NCBI GenBank assembly: GCA_009781185.1
Contig: WQYP01000020.1
Span: forward strand, 1-39,231
Length of the DNA stretch: 39,231 nucleotides
Direction: 5' to 3'
DNA from: Phycisphaerales bacterium
Lineage (GTDB): Bacteria > Planctomycetota > Phycisphaerae > WQYP01
The notes under the pieces: model-generated
Told to the model about the DNA's origin: nothing
What the model saw: only the letters and a program-made list of their open reading frames with translations
Database searches by the model: none
Program-made: the position numbers and the translations under genes
Part shown: positions 15,219 through 23,356 of the stretch, piece by piece
How positions within the stretch are numbered: the stretch's first letter is position 1
How the letters are laid out: the number at the start of each line of letters is the position of its first letter

Positions 15219-16502
15219 ATGGCAAGTGTGATCTGCGATCCCAACGGGCTTAAACGTATTCAGTTTATTGCAAGTGATGGTAGTAAAAAGACAATCCGGT
15301 TGGGGAAGGCGACGACCAAGCAGGCCGACGCTTTCAAGGTGCGGGTGGAGCAACTGGTGCTGATTGCGACTGGGGCGACGCCGGTGATGGATGATGAGGT
15401 CGCTCGGTGGGTGGTCGGACTGGGTGACAAGATTCATGGGCGATTGGCCAAGGTGGGGTTGGTACAGCCGCGAGAGCGGACCAGTGCGACGCTTGGGAAA
15501 TTTCTGGATGACTACTTCGCCAGCCTGAGCGTCAAGAGCGGAACCGAAACGGCTTACGACCATACTCGCCGCTACCTGAATAAATTCTTCGGCGAGAATC
15601 GTATCCTGCGGTCTATCGACCCCGCCGACGCGGACCAATGGCGTCAACACTTGCGGGATGCGAAGCTATCGGCAAGTACGGTCGCACGTCGCGTCGGCGT
15701 GGCTCGCCAAATGTTCAAGCGGGCCGTCAAGTGGAAACTGATCCATGAAAACCCCTTCGCCGACGTGAAGGGCGGTAGTCAGGTCAACAAAGCCCGTATG
15801 TTTTTTGTGACGCGGGATATGGCAGAAAAAGTGCTCGACGCCTGTATCGACGCCCAGTGGCGGTTGCTGTTCGCCTTGAGTCGGTTCGGCGGATTGCGCT
15901 GTCCGTCGGAGCATCTGGGGCTGCGGTGGGGCGACGTGGATTGGGAGAAGGGGCGGATGTTGATCCGCTCCCCCAAGACGGAGCATCATGAAGGTGGCGA
16001 GTCGCGGATGGTGCCGATCTTTCCGGAATTGCTGCCGTACCTGCGTGAGGTTTTTGAGTTGGCGGAGCCGGGGACGGAACATGTGATTACCCGTTACCGT
16101 GACCCGGCGGTGAACCTGCGGACGCAATTGCTTCGGATTATTGCGAAGGCGGGGTTACAGCCGTGGCCGAAACTCTGGCAGAACCTTCGGTCGACCCGTG
16201 AGACGGAATTGGCCGAGCGGTATCCGCTGCATGTGGTTTGTGCGTGGATTGGGAATAGCCGGGCCGTCGCCCAGCAGCATTACCTGCAAGTGACCGACGA
16301 ACACTTCGAACAGGCGGCAATGGTAACAACTGCCCCCCCCAATCCCATAAAAAAAGCGACGCAAAAAGCGACGCAGCAACCAGACGTTTTACCTCGTCAG
16401 GTATCGCAACTCCCGGAAGAAACCGCGTTTTGCGGCCAAAAACGGGATATTGCGATACCTAACGAAGACCTAGTGGGCGCGGTAGGATTCGAACCTACGT
16501 AG
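15219..16502 (+). CDS. tyrosine recombinase (integrase) of the element
   Basis: This 427-residue integrase has an N-terminal core-binding domain (LGKFLDDYFASL.. to NPFADV). The catalytic domain shows the first Arg in FGGLRCPSE, Lys near SPKTEHHEGGESR, the second Arg in NLRSTRETE (with Asn where His is usual), an AWIGN box where GH is usual, and the Tyr in QQHYLQVTDEHF. This pattern is typical of the planctomycete group. AAGGAC precedes ATG 15219, which is 3 nt after the XRE gene. The last residues, VGAVGFEPT and the stop at 16500-16502, are encoded inside the antisense of tRNA-Tyr. In the integrated state the protein therefore ends inside the target tRNA. In the excised circle it would continue for about 71 more residues (see 548-802). 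Confidence 0.93.
   Translation: MASVICDPNGLKRIQFIASDGSKKTIRLGKATTKQADAFKVRVEQLVLIATGATPVMDDEVARWVVGLGDKIHGRLAKVGLVQPRERTSATLGKFLDDYFASLSVKSGTETAYDHTRRYLNKFFGENRILRSIDPADADQWRQHLRDAKLSASTVARRVGVARQMFKRAVKWKLIHENPFADVKGGSQVNKARMFFVTRDMAEKVLDACIDAQWRLLFALSRFGGLRCPSEHLGLRWGDVDWEKGRMLIRSPKTEHHEGGESRMVPIFPELLPYLREVFELAEPGTEHVITRYRDPAVNLRTQLLRIIAKAGLQPWPKLWQNLRSTRETELAERYPLHVVCAWIGNSRAVAQQHYLQVTDEHFEQAAMVTTAPPNPIKKATQKATQQPDVLPRQVSQLPEETAFCGQKRDIAIPNEDLVGAVGFEPT
16474..16486. other. putative attR core
   Basis: TGGGCGCGGTAGG covers the discriminator base and 3' acceptor strand of tRNA-Tyr (minus strand) and is identical to 573-585. The tRNA is intact on this side. Confidence 0.7.
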
Positions 16503-16557
16503 GCATGAAGCCAACGGGTTTACAGCCCGTCCCTTTTGGCCGCTCAGGCACACGCCC
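16474..16557 (-). tRNA. tRNA-Tyr (GTA)
   Basis: This is an 84-nt class II tRNA. The acceptor strands GGGCGTG and CGCGCCC pair (one G-T), with discriminator A. The D arm has CCT/AGG around GAGCGGCCAAA. The anticodon arm is ACGGG-CTGTAAA-CCCGT with anticodon GTA (16521-16523 on the plus strand). A long variable arm and the T arm GTAGG-TTCGAAT-CCTAC follow. CCA is not encoded. The 5' end lies only 17 nt after the stop of the UroD-family gene on the same strand, so it may be co-transcribed with that gene or have a promoter inside it. Confidence 0.96.
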
Positions 16558-16574
16558 GGATCAAGGAAAAGATT

Positions 16575-17729
16575 TTAGCCTCTCACCTCGTACATCGCAA
16601 CCACGTTCTCCACCGGCGTGCCTTGGAGAATTGCGTTCGAACAACTGTGGAAATAGCGAGATGGGCCGTTCGCGTCCAGGATGCGGTGGCATTCGTCCTT
16701 GACCTGCTGCGGCGTTGCTGAAGCCAGGAACGCGGATGAAACGTGGCCCCAGATTACCAGTTCCGGGTAGGCTTTCCGCAGTCGCTCGATCGTCATTCCC
16801 GCATCCCGATCGACCTCCGCATAGCCCGGGACTTTGGCCTCGGCAAACAGCATTTCTCCTATCGTCCCCGGGCCGATGCCGAGGTTTCCATCGCTGCGGA
16901 AGGCACAATGCACACCCAACGGATTCAATTCTTCGGCTGTTTTCCGATAGGCAGGGAGGAGCACTTGCCGGAACGACTCGGGCGAATAAATCGGGCCCTT
17001 GTTCGTCGCCATGTCTCCGCCGCCGAGCATCACCGTCGGCAAACCCGTCCCCAGCAGCCACCGCCCCCACGTGATCGCCCACTGTGCCTGCGCCATCATC
17101 CGCCGGGCACACAACTCCGGCTCCAATGCCAAGGCGATCAGCGATGTCTCATCAATCCCCGCAGTAATCATCCCTTGCATACTAATCGTGAAGAATTCTT
17201 CGCCGAATCGTTTGGCGAAGGCCAGATGCCCGGCCCGTGCTTTTTGCTGCGAAGTTTCTGCATTCACTGCGGCAGCCTCTTCGCTTGCTAACGTTTCTTG
17301 CAGCCACTGCTCCGGCGAGTCATACGCCGTCACTTCGCGAACGACCCCGAAATCTCCGCTGGGCGGATGATAGGCCCAGACGGAGTGAACCCCTTCGGGA
17401 TTGCCGAAGAGGAACGTGTTTTCGTCGAGTTGCTTTGTCGGGCGACGGTTGATCCGCCAGGGCATCCGCATCACATCGATGTCCAGCGCCCGCTGCACGT
17501 CCCGCATGTCCTGAAACAACTGCTCCTCGAACTCCTGATGCGCCTGTTCTCCGCGAGCCCACGCCAGCACTTCCGCATAATGCAGCGATCCTGTTCCGCC
17601 GTAGGCCTTTCGCCCGAGGAGTTTCGAAGCCACCGCACAGGAAATTGCCGGCAGATAAGTCGGCGTGCGATCCACCGGCCGTCCCGCCAGCGCAGCCCGG
17701 CACCGTTCATGTCGCGTCATTGTGGTCAT
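16575..17729 (-). CDS. UroD-superfamily protein (1 of 5)
   Basis: This 384-residue protein of the uroporphyrinogen decarboxylase / methyl-transfer superfamily starts MTTMTRHERCRAALAGRPVDRTPTY, the family's typical opening. It continues through a TIM-barrel pattern (FGEEFFTISMQGMITAG, GIDETSLIALAL, LGGGDMATNKGP) and ends in SCSNAILQGTPVENVVAMYE. ATG 17729 has GAGGAAA 5 nt upstream; a longer frame to 18095 lacks support. Real heme-pathway UroD is shorter and keeps different motifs. Members in planctomycetes are more likely methyl-group or C1 enzymes, but substrate and cofactor are unknown. It is divergent from the sulfatase gene across a perfect palindrome. Confidence 0.8.
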   Translation of the reverse strand: MTTMTRHERCRAALAGRPVDRTPTYLPAISCAVASKLLGRKAYGGTGSLHYAEVLAWARGEQAHQEFEEQLFQDMRDVQRALDIDVMRMPWRINRRPTKQLDENTFLFGNPEGVHSVWAYHPPSGDFGVVREVTAYDSPEQWLQETLASEEAAAVNAETSQQKARAGHLAFAKRFGEEFFTISMQGMITAGIDETSLIALALEPELCARRMMAQAQWAITWGRWLLGTGLPTVMLGGGDMATNKGPIYSPESFRQVLLPAYRKTAEELNPLGVHCAFRSDGNLGIGPGTIGEMLFAEAKVPGYAEVDRDAGMTIERLRKAYPELVIWGHVSSAFLASATPQQVKDECHRILDANGPSRYFHSCSNAILQGTPVENVVAMYEVRG

Positions 17730-17748
17730 CGTTTCCTCACTGTAAGAC

Positions 17749-17810
17749 ATCAGAGCTGCAATCGTAAGATTGCAGAGCGATAACTGCAATCTTACGATTG
17801 CAGCTCTGAT
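17749..17810. repeat. perfect 27-bp palindrome (TCAGAGC..CGTAAG family)
   Basis: The arms 17749-17775 and 17784-17810 are exactly complementary around an 8-nt loop. The arms begin ATCAGAGCTGC and contain CGTAAGATTG. Relatives occur at 28182-28246, 30168-30195, 33787-33862, 39082-39107 and within mutL. It lies between two divergent start codons. Confidence 0.85.
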
Positions 17811-17854
17811 TTTGTTGTGCCATGATGGTCCGAAGTTAGATGAGGGTTTATACG

Positions 17855-19267
17855 ATGGCGACGACGCGTCCAAATGTGGTGTTTGTTTTGACGGATGATC
17901 AGGGGCCGTGGGCGATGGGATGTGCGGGGAATGAGGAGATTCGTACGCCGAATCTGGATCGGCTGGCGGCGGGTGGCGTGCGATTCGAGAACTTTTTTTG
18001 CACCAGTCCGGTCTGTTCGCCGGCACGGGCGAGTTTAATGACCGGTCGGATTCCTTCACAACATGGCGTGATTGACTGGATTTCGCAGGGAGCATCCGGA
18101 ATGCCCCAACTGCAGAAGTATCTCGATGGGATGACGTGTTACACGGATGTGTTGGCGGCGAATGGGTATGTGTGCGGGATCAGCGGGAAGTGGCATCTGG
18201 GCGGGTCGCTGGAGCCGCAGCATGGGTTTTCGCATTGGTTTGTGCTGCCGCGGGGGTTTAGTACGTATGTTGATGCGAATGTGTGCGTGGATGGGCAGAT
18301 CGTGCAGCATAAGGGGTATTTGACGGATGTGATCACGAACAATGCGTTGGGGTTTATTGAGAAGAACAAAAAGGGGGGGGGGCGGCCATTCTATTTGAGC
18401 GTGAATTATACGGCGCCGCATTTTCCGTGGGTGGGGCATCCGCAGGAGATCGTGGATTCGTACGACTCGTGTGCGTTTCGGACGTGTCCGCAGGACGAGC
18501 CGCCGCATCCGTGGAGCATACCCCATAGCCGGAAGCTGATGGGGGATCGCGAGGCGCTCAAGGGTTATTTCGCGGCAACGACGGCGATGGACCTGGGCGT
18601 GGGACGCATCCTGGATCAGTTGGAAAACTTGGGCCTGCGTGAAAACACGCTGGTGATTTTTTCAAGCGACAACGGCTATTCCTGCGGCCATCACGGATTC
18701 TGGCACAAAGGCAACGGGACAATTCCGCTCAATATGTACGAAAATTCGGTGAAAGTTCCGACGATTTTCAGCCATCCAGGCAAGCTGCCTGCGGGTCTTG
18801 TGAATCGGGCGTTGGTGAGTCAGTACGACTTTATGCCGACGCTGCTGGAGTATCTTGGGATGCAGGGGCCTGGTGATGATGCGGGTTATACGCCGCGGCC
18901 GGGGAAGAGTTTTTTGCGGACGCTGCAAGGGACGACGGATCAGGCGGCGGAGCATGTGGTGGTGTACGACGAGTATGGGCCGGTGCGGATGATTCGCACG
19001 CCGGAGTGGAAGTATGTGCATCGGTATCCGTATGGGCCGCACGAGTTGTACGACATGGTGCGGGATCCGGACGAGCGGAAGAATCTGGTGGATGACAAGT
19101 CGAGCGTGAGTGTGGTGGTGGAGATGCGTAAGCGTCTGGTGAAGTGGTTTGATCGCTACGTGATACCGTCGCTGGATGGAGCACGGTCACCGGTGGATGG
19201 CGGAGGCCAGATACAGCGGATCGACGAAACGTGCGCGGTGGAAGAAGCGTTTGAGAAATTGGAGTAA
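17855..19267 (+). CDS. sulfatase (formylglycine-dependent)
   Basis: This 470-residue arylsulfatase-family enzyme opens TRPNVVFVLTDDQGPW, with metal-binding Asp 14-15. The C-S-P-A-R motif (C54-R58, in SPVCSPARASLMTG) contains the Cys that must be converted to formylglycine. Later motifs include SGKWHLGG, a SSDNGYSCGHHGFWHKG block and a C-terminal EYGPVRMIRTPEWKYVHRY, all typical of the family. No signal peptide is seen, so a cytosolic or unusually exported location is possible. ATG 17855 with GAGGG upstream is preferred to ATG 17840. Sulfatases are expanded in planctomycetes for degrading sulfated polysaccharides. The maturation enzyme is not in this window. Confidence 0.93.
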   Translation: MATTRPNVVFVLTDDQGPWAMGCAGNEEIRTPNLDRLAAGGVRFENFFCTSPVCSPARASLMTGRIPSQHGVIDWISQGASGMPQLQKYLDGMTCYTDVLAANGYVCGISGKWHLGGSLEPQHGFSHWFVLPRGFSTYVDANVCVDGQIVQHKGYLTDVITNNALGFIEKNKKGGGRPFYLSVNYTAPHFPWVGHPQEIVDSYDSCAFRTCPQDEPPHPWSIPHSRKLMGDREALKGYFAATTAMDLGVGRILDQLENLGLRENTLVIFSSDNGYSCGHHGFWHKGNGTIPLNMYENSVKVPTIFSHPGKLPAGLVNRALVSQYDFMPTLLEYLGMQGPGDDAGYTPRPGKSFLRTLQGTTDQAAEHVVVYDEYGPVRMIRTPEWKYVHRYPYGPHELYDMVRDPDERKNLVDDKSSVSVVVEMRKRLVKWFDRYVIPSLDGARSPVDGGGQIQRIDETCAVEEAFEKLE

Positions 19268-19272
19268 TTTTG

Positions 19273-19384
19273 GATCTGGTGATCTGGTGATCTGGTGAAT
19301 TGGTGATCTGGTGATTGGCGCTGACGCGTTGGCTAAAGTACCATTAAAAATCACCAGATCACCAAATTACCAGATCACCAGATT
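19273..19384. repeat. tandem GATCTGGT hairpin
   Basis: Five GATCTGGT-like 8-mers run in direct order from 19273 to 19312. Their complement (ATCACCAG-type 8-mers) runs from about 19349 to 19384, making a long hairpin between the sulfatase stop and the mutL start. It may terminate transcription. The arms themselves are tandem repeats. Confidence 0.8.
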
Positions 19385-19412
19385 AAAAATGACCAGATGA
19401 CAATTTCCGCTC

Positions 19413-21401
19413 ATGGCGAGTATTATGCTGGGGATGCAAACTCAGGCTAACCAGCGTAAGAAGATTCATCTGTTGCCGGAGTCGCTGATCAACAAGATCG
19501 CGGCGGGCGAAGTGGTGGAACGGCCGGCGTCGGTCGTGAAGGAACTGGTGGAGAATTCGCTGGATGCGGGGGCGACGCGAATATCGATCACGATCGAGGA
19601 CGGCGGCCGGACGTTGATTCGGATTGCCGATGACGGCTGCGGGATTCCGCCGGAGGAGGCGACGCTGGCCTTTTCGCAGCACGCAACGAGCAAGGTCGCG
19701 AACGTGGAGGACCTCTTTGCCATCACGACAATGGGCTTTCGCGGCGAAGCGCTTGCGTCGATCGCTTCGGTGAGTCATACGACGATGGTGACCCGGGCGG
19801 CGGAGAGCCAGCAGGGAGAGGGGGGGGGCGTTCGGGTCGAGGTGAAGGATGCGCACGTAGGTCAGGCGGAACCTTGTGCGGCGGCGGTGGGGACGGTGAT
19901 CGAAGTGCGGGATTTGTTTTACAGTGTGCCGGCGAGGCGGAAGTTTTTGAAGACCGATGCGACGGAGTTCTCGCACATTTACGAGATGGTGCAGCGGACG
20001 GCATTGCCGCATCCGGCGGTGGCTTTTACGCTCACGCACAATGGGCGGATGGCGCTGGAGTTGCCGGCGACGTCGGACCATCGGATGCGAGTTGGAGAGG
20101 CGTTGGGGAAGGAGCTTTATTCGGAGCTGTTGACGGTGGAGTTCAAAGAGCGGGGGATTCGGGTATCCGGATTTGCGGGGCAGCCGTCGCTGGCGCGGAC
20201 GACGGCGAAGTATCAATATGTATTTTTGAATGGCAGGTACATTCGGGATGCGACGATTCTGGGGGCGATGAAAGAGGCGTATCGTGGGCTGATCGAGCCG
20301 GCGTCGAAGCCGGTGGCAATTTTGTTCATCGAGATGGAGCCGAGCTGGTTCGATGTCAACGTACATCCGCAGAAGACGGAAGTGCGATTCCGTAATTCGG
20401 GAGCGGTTTATCATGCGGTGCTCGCGGCGTTGCGGGAGAAGCTGCGTTCCAGCGATTTGACGCCGCAGGTGCAGACGGAGGGTCGGGTGGAGGGTGAGGG
20501 GGGTGGGGCGTCGTGGCATCAGGTGCCGCCAAGTTCGCCGCAAAGTGCTGCGCCGGCGCCGGGCATCGAGGAGACGCGTAAGGTGATCGCCGATTTCTTC
20601 CGCCAGCCGGAAGCGGCCACGCAACCGAGCCTGCATTACGGCGTCGAGACGACGCCATCACCGCTGACGGACCCGTCTCGCATGACCGTTTCGCCTCCGC
20701 CGCCTGCCGCTGAAGATGCTGCCGACAAATCCGAGGCGCGATCGTCAGGGAGCGTTTTCGCTGCAGATGACGCCCAACGCTCCCTAACGGTCGCGTCTCA
20801 GATTTGCCCTGGAGGGGAAGCCGGGCGATTCGTTCAGTTACACAATGCGTACATCGTCGCGGAGACCGGCGATGGAATTTTGATCATCGATCAGCATGCG
20901 TTGCACGAGCGGATTTTGTATGAAGAGCTTTTTGCCAGGGTGACGCGAGGGCCGCTGGAGGGACAGCGATTGCTGTTGCCGGAAGTTCTGCCGATCCATC
21001 CGCGTCAAACCGCGGCGTTGGAGACCGTCAGGCCGCTGCTGATGGAGTTGGGGATCGAGATCACGGATTTTGATGCCGGGTCGGTCGCGGTACATACATT
21101 TCCGAGCTTGCTGTCGAAGGTTTCGCCGCAGGAATTTTTGCGGGACATTTTGGACAAGCTGATGGAGCTCGGCGGCAGCAGGAGCGGACAGCTCACACGC
21201 GAGGAACTGCTCCATGAGGTGCTGGACATGGCCTCCTGCAAAGCGGCCGTGAAAGCAGGCTATCCGTTATCGCACGACGAAATTGCAACACTGCTCGCCC
21301 GCAAAGAACACGTCGAACGCTCCAGCAACTGCCCGCACGGCAGACCGACGACGCTGCGATTGACCCTCAACGACTTAGAACGCCAATTCAAACGCAAATG
21401 A
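19413..21401 (+). CDS. mutL: DNA mismatch repair protein MutL
   Basis: This 662-residue MutL has an N-terminal GHKL ATPase with the Glu/Asn pair in KELVENSLDAGA (E47, N48), ADDGCGI, ATSKV and TMGFRGEALASIAS. A transducer domain follows, then a long Pro/Ser-rich linker (about 360-470) and the C-terminal endonuclease domain. This carries the DQHALHERILYEE motif, ACKAAVKAGYPLS and CPHGRPT, so the nuclease should be active, as in bacteria without MutH. It works with MutS in post-replicative mismatch repair. The start is ambiguous (ATG 19413, 19425 or 19434); no strong ribosome-binding site is seen. The linker contains an imperfect palindrome related to the genome's dispersed repeats (20733-20800). 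Confidence 0.96.
   Translation: MASIMLGMQTQANQRKKIHLLPESLINKIAAGEVVERPASVVKELVENSLDAGATRISITIEDGGRTLIRIADDGCGIPPEEATLAFSQHATSKVANVEDLFAITTMGFRGEALASIASVSHTTMVTRAAESQQGEGGGVRVEVKDAHVGQAEPCAAAVGTVIEVRDLFYSVPARRKFLKTDATEFSHIYEMVQRTALPHPAVAFTLTHNGRMALELPATSDHRMRVGEALGKELYSELLTVEFKERGIRVSGFAGQPSLARTTAKYQYVFLNGRYIRDATILGAMKEAYRGLIEPASKPVAILFIEMEPSWFDVNVHPQKTEVRFRNSGAVYHAVLAALREKLRSSDLTPQVQTEGRVEGEGGGASWHQVPPSSPQSAAPAPGIEETRKVIADFFRQPEAATQPSLHYGVETTPSPLTDPSRMTVSPPPPAAEDAADKSEARSSGSVFAADDAQRSLTVASQICPGGEAGRFVQLHNAYIVAETGDGILIIDQHALHERILYEELFARVTRGPLEGQRLLLPEVLPIHPRQTAALETVRPLLMELGIEITDFDAGSVAVHTFPSLLSKVSPQEFLRDILDKLMELGGSRSGQLTREELLHEVLDMASCKAAVKAGYPLSHDEIATLLARKEHVERSSNCPHGRPTTLRLTLNDLERQFKRK
20733..20800. 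repeat. dispersed palindrome inside the mutL linker
   Basis: The left arm is about 20732-20756 and the right arm 20776-20800. The right arm's complement reads TGAGACGCGACCGTTAGGGAG, of the same kind as the repeat at 39082-39107; arms match at 21 of 25 positions. The element is translated in frame as part of MutL. Confidence 0.7.
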
Positions 21402-21448
21402 CCTTTTGCAGTTACCTGTGTGCATCCGTGGCCATTCACGTCAACTCG

Positions 21449-22402
21449 TCAGCTCATTCCCAACGCCTGAGCGATCTCCGTTTTGGCCGCCAAGGTCGCC
21501 AGCTCGACGGCTTTCTGCCAGTCCATACCGGCGTACTGCGACGACTTGTGGGCGTAAATGATCGCGCGGGAGGAATTAATAATGGCGCCGGTTTTGTCGG
21601 CCTTGAAGGCCTTGGCGATGTCCGCCGCGGTGCCGCCCTGGGCGCCATAACCGGGCACGAGGAAAAGTGTTTGCGGCAGGAGCCAGCGAAGGGCCGCGAG
21701 TTGACCCGGATTGGTGGCGCCGACGACGGCGCCGATCGAGGAGTAGCCGCGGACGCCGATCATCTCTGCCCCCCACTTGGCCACGAGCTTGCCGACGTGC
21801 TGGTAGACGGGGTTGCCATCGCTGAGGTTAGCATCCTGAATTTCCGCGGCGCCGGGGTTGCTCGTGCGAACCAGCACAAACAAGCCTTTGTTGAATTCCT
21901 TCGCGGTCTTGATAAACGGAGCGAGCGAATCGCTGCCCATGTAGGGATTCACCGTGACGGCATCGGCGCCGACAGTGTCGTCCATCGAAGCAAAACCGGG
22001 ATCCGCAAGCGTGGCACTGGCATAACGCTCAGAAGTGTTACCAATGTCCGCTCGCTTGGCATCGTTAATCACGATCAGCCCGTGTGCGGCAGCTTCCTGC
22101 ACGAGCGCGTGAAAAGCCTCCATGCCATACCAGTAATATTGCTCGAAAAACGCCGAGTTGATTTTCACCGCGGGCACCAGCGGCGCGACGACTTTCAACA
22201 GACGTGTGCAATATTCGAGGATCGCATCGACAGCAACTTCGAGGTCCTGATCGTCATTGAGCTCACGATGTCCCGTGATCGCCGGCGGCAGATTCTCGTA
22301 CACCGGATCAAGCCCGACAATCAGCGGCGTTTTTTTCTCGTCGATCGCCGCAAGAAGTCGATCCGCAAAATTCAAATTCATCTTCAAATTCTGTTCCGGC
22401 AT
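21449..22402 (-). CDS. pyrF: orotidine 5'-phosphate decarboxylase (type 2)
   Basis: This 317-residue enzyme belongs to the large type 2 PyrF group. It catalyses the last step of UMP synthesis, decarboxylating OMP. The opening is LIVGLDPVYENLP, followed by VPAVKINSAFFEQY. The catalytic Asp/Lys set lies in INDAKRADIGNTS, and later come TVNPYMGSDSLAPF, RTSNPGA and VPGYGAQGGTAAD. The start codon ATG 22402 has GGAGC upstream. It is far from pyrR-pyrB (34249-35814), so the pyrimidine genes are scattered here. Its 3' end faces that of mutL. Confidence 0.95.
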   Translation of the reverse strand: MPEQNLKMNLNFADRLLAAIDEKKTPLIVGLDPVYENLPPAITGHRELNDDQDLEVAVDAILEYCTRLLKVVAPLVPAVKINSAFFEQYYWYGMEAFHALVQEAAAHGLIVINDAKRADIGNTSERYASATLADPGFASMDDTVGADAVTVNPYMGSDSLAPFIKTAKEFNKGLFVLVRTSNPGAAEIQDANLSDGNPVYQHVGKLVAKWGAEMIGVRGYSSIGAVVGATNPGQLAALRWLLPQTLFLVPGYGAQGGTAADIAKAFKADKTGAIINSSRAIIYAHKSSQYAGMDWQKAVELATLAAKTEIAQALGMS

Positions 22403-22724
22403 GATAAAGCTCCGTAACTGAGAGTATGGTCATCGCCAAGCGGCGCAGATGAATCTTACGAGTCGTTGCGTGCTGGAGCAATCGAGTTGGGAATGCGGAG
22501 GATTCTCTGGGTATGCCAATTCTTCTGTCGTGCCCCCACTTGGTACCGCGGCCGTGAGTTGGCTATAGTCAGTGTTCGACGTAGTCTGAGCAAAGAAATA
22601 GGGGATACCTCAGAATAAGCAGTTGAGAATGCAACGATGGATCGTCGCCAACTGCATGCAGGAGGTTAAAGCCGGGGCTATATGGGTTCATCAGAGGTTC
22701 CATTCGTCATTCGAATTTCGTCAT
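22403..22724. other. intergenic region with dispersed hairpin repeat
   Basis: No gene is seen between pyrF and nuoB. It contains the GCCGGGGCTATATGGGTT repeat at about 22667-22690 and, further on, short direct repeats of TCGTCATTC. A fragment GGTACCGCGGCCGTGAG near 22540 resembles one near 23826. Confidence 0.4.
22667..22690. repeat. GCTAAAGCCGGGGCTATATGG-type repeat
   Basis: This copy begins TTAAAGCCGGGG and continues CTATATGGGTT. Fuller copies are at 27121-27150, 35926-35944 (complement) and 36026-36054. Confidence 0.7.
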
Positions 22725-23270
22725 TCAACTTGAATGCGGCTGCGGGGCGGGACGGTAGGTCGGTTCGATGGCGATTTTCAGCGGGCGTTTCGAGCGGTCC
22801 GGGATGCCCTGTATGTCGATGATTTTTTGGATTGCGATGATGCCTTCGATCAGGGTTTCGGGGCGTGGCGGGCAGCCGGGGATGAAAACGTCTACGGGCA
22901 TGAACTGGTCGATGCCCTGGATGGTGGCGTAGTTGTCGAACTCGCCGCCAGTGGAGGCGCAGGCGCCCATGGAGATGACCCATTTGGGTTCGGCCATCTG
23001 CAGGTAGATGCGTTGCAGCACCGGCATCATTTTGATGCCCACGCGGCCGGCGACGATCAGCAGGTCGGCCTGGCGAGGACTAAACCGCATCACTTCGGCG
23101 CCGAAGCGTGCCAGGTCATAGCGTGAGGAAGCGGTGGCCATCAGTTCGATGCCGCAGCAGGCCGTGGCGAAGGGCAGCGGCCATATGCTCGAACGACGAC
23201 ACCAGTTGACCACCTTCTTGAGCGAAAGCGTCAGAATGTTGTCCGGCAAATCTGTGGGTTCGAAAGGCAT
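22725..23270 (-). CDS. nuoB: NADH-quinone oxidoreductase subunit B
   Basis: This 181-residue complex I subunit carries the N2 iron-sulfur cluster. The four ligands are in place: C38 and C39 (ATACCGIELMA), C104 (SMGACASTGG) and C133 (FIPGCPPRPE). NuoB sits at the membrane arm-peripheral arm junction where electrons pass to quinone. It follows nuoA on the same strand after 86 bp. No nuoC follows; instead there are about 320 bp without a gene and then pyrF, so the rest of the complex must be encoded elsewhere. Confidence 0.96.
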   Translation of the reverse strand: MPFEPTDLPDNILTLSLKKVVNWCRRSSIWPLPFATACCGIELMATASSRYDLARFGAEVMRFSPRQADLLIVAGRVGIKMMPVLQRIYLQMAEPKWVISMGACASTGGEFDNYATIQGIDQFMPVDVFIPGCPPRPETLIEGIIAIQKIIDIQGIPDRSKRPLKIAIEPTYRPAPQPHSS

Positions 23271-23286
23271 AGCGAAGTCCGTGTTA

Positions 23287-23353
23287 CCAGAAGTTTTGAA
23301 TAAACCGCAAGCTTGAAACCTTCTGGCTACTGGCTTCTAGCTTCTGGCTTCTC
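23287..23353. repeat. AGAAGCC-type hairpin repeat, short copy
   Basis: CCAGAAGTTTTGAAT and, further on, GCTTGAAACCTTCTGGCTAC followed by TTCTGG 7-mers match the inverted form of the 25765-25860 repeat, with a shortened left arm. It lies between nuoA and nuoB. Confidence 0.65.
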
Positions 23354-23356
23354 TTT

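Larger units (their letters stand above)
573..16486. mobile_element. integrative element inserted at tRNA-Tyr
   Basis: The proposed element is about 15.9 kb. Its ends are two copies of TGGGCGCGGTAGG (573-585 and 16474-16486). The right copy is the last 13 nt of a tRNA-Tyr gene read on the minus strand, starting at the discriminator base, which is the usual target of tyrosine recombinases. The integrase lies directly inside the right end. It is preceded by an XRE regulator, a primase/helicase, an excisionase-like HTH and an iteron-like array. The left part carries defence-type cargo: RhuM, TIR-RCC1, a TOTE-type fusion and SNF2-SWIM. The TIR gene is visibly AT-richer than its neighbours, which suggests a separate origin. 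The repeat is short, so the left boundary is less certain than the right one. The shared reading frame across the repeat adds weight (see the integrase entries). Confidence 0.75.
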
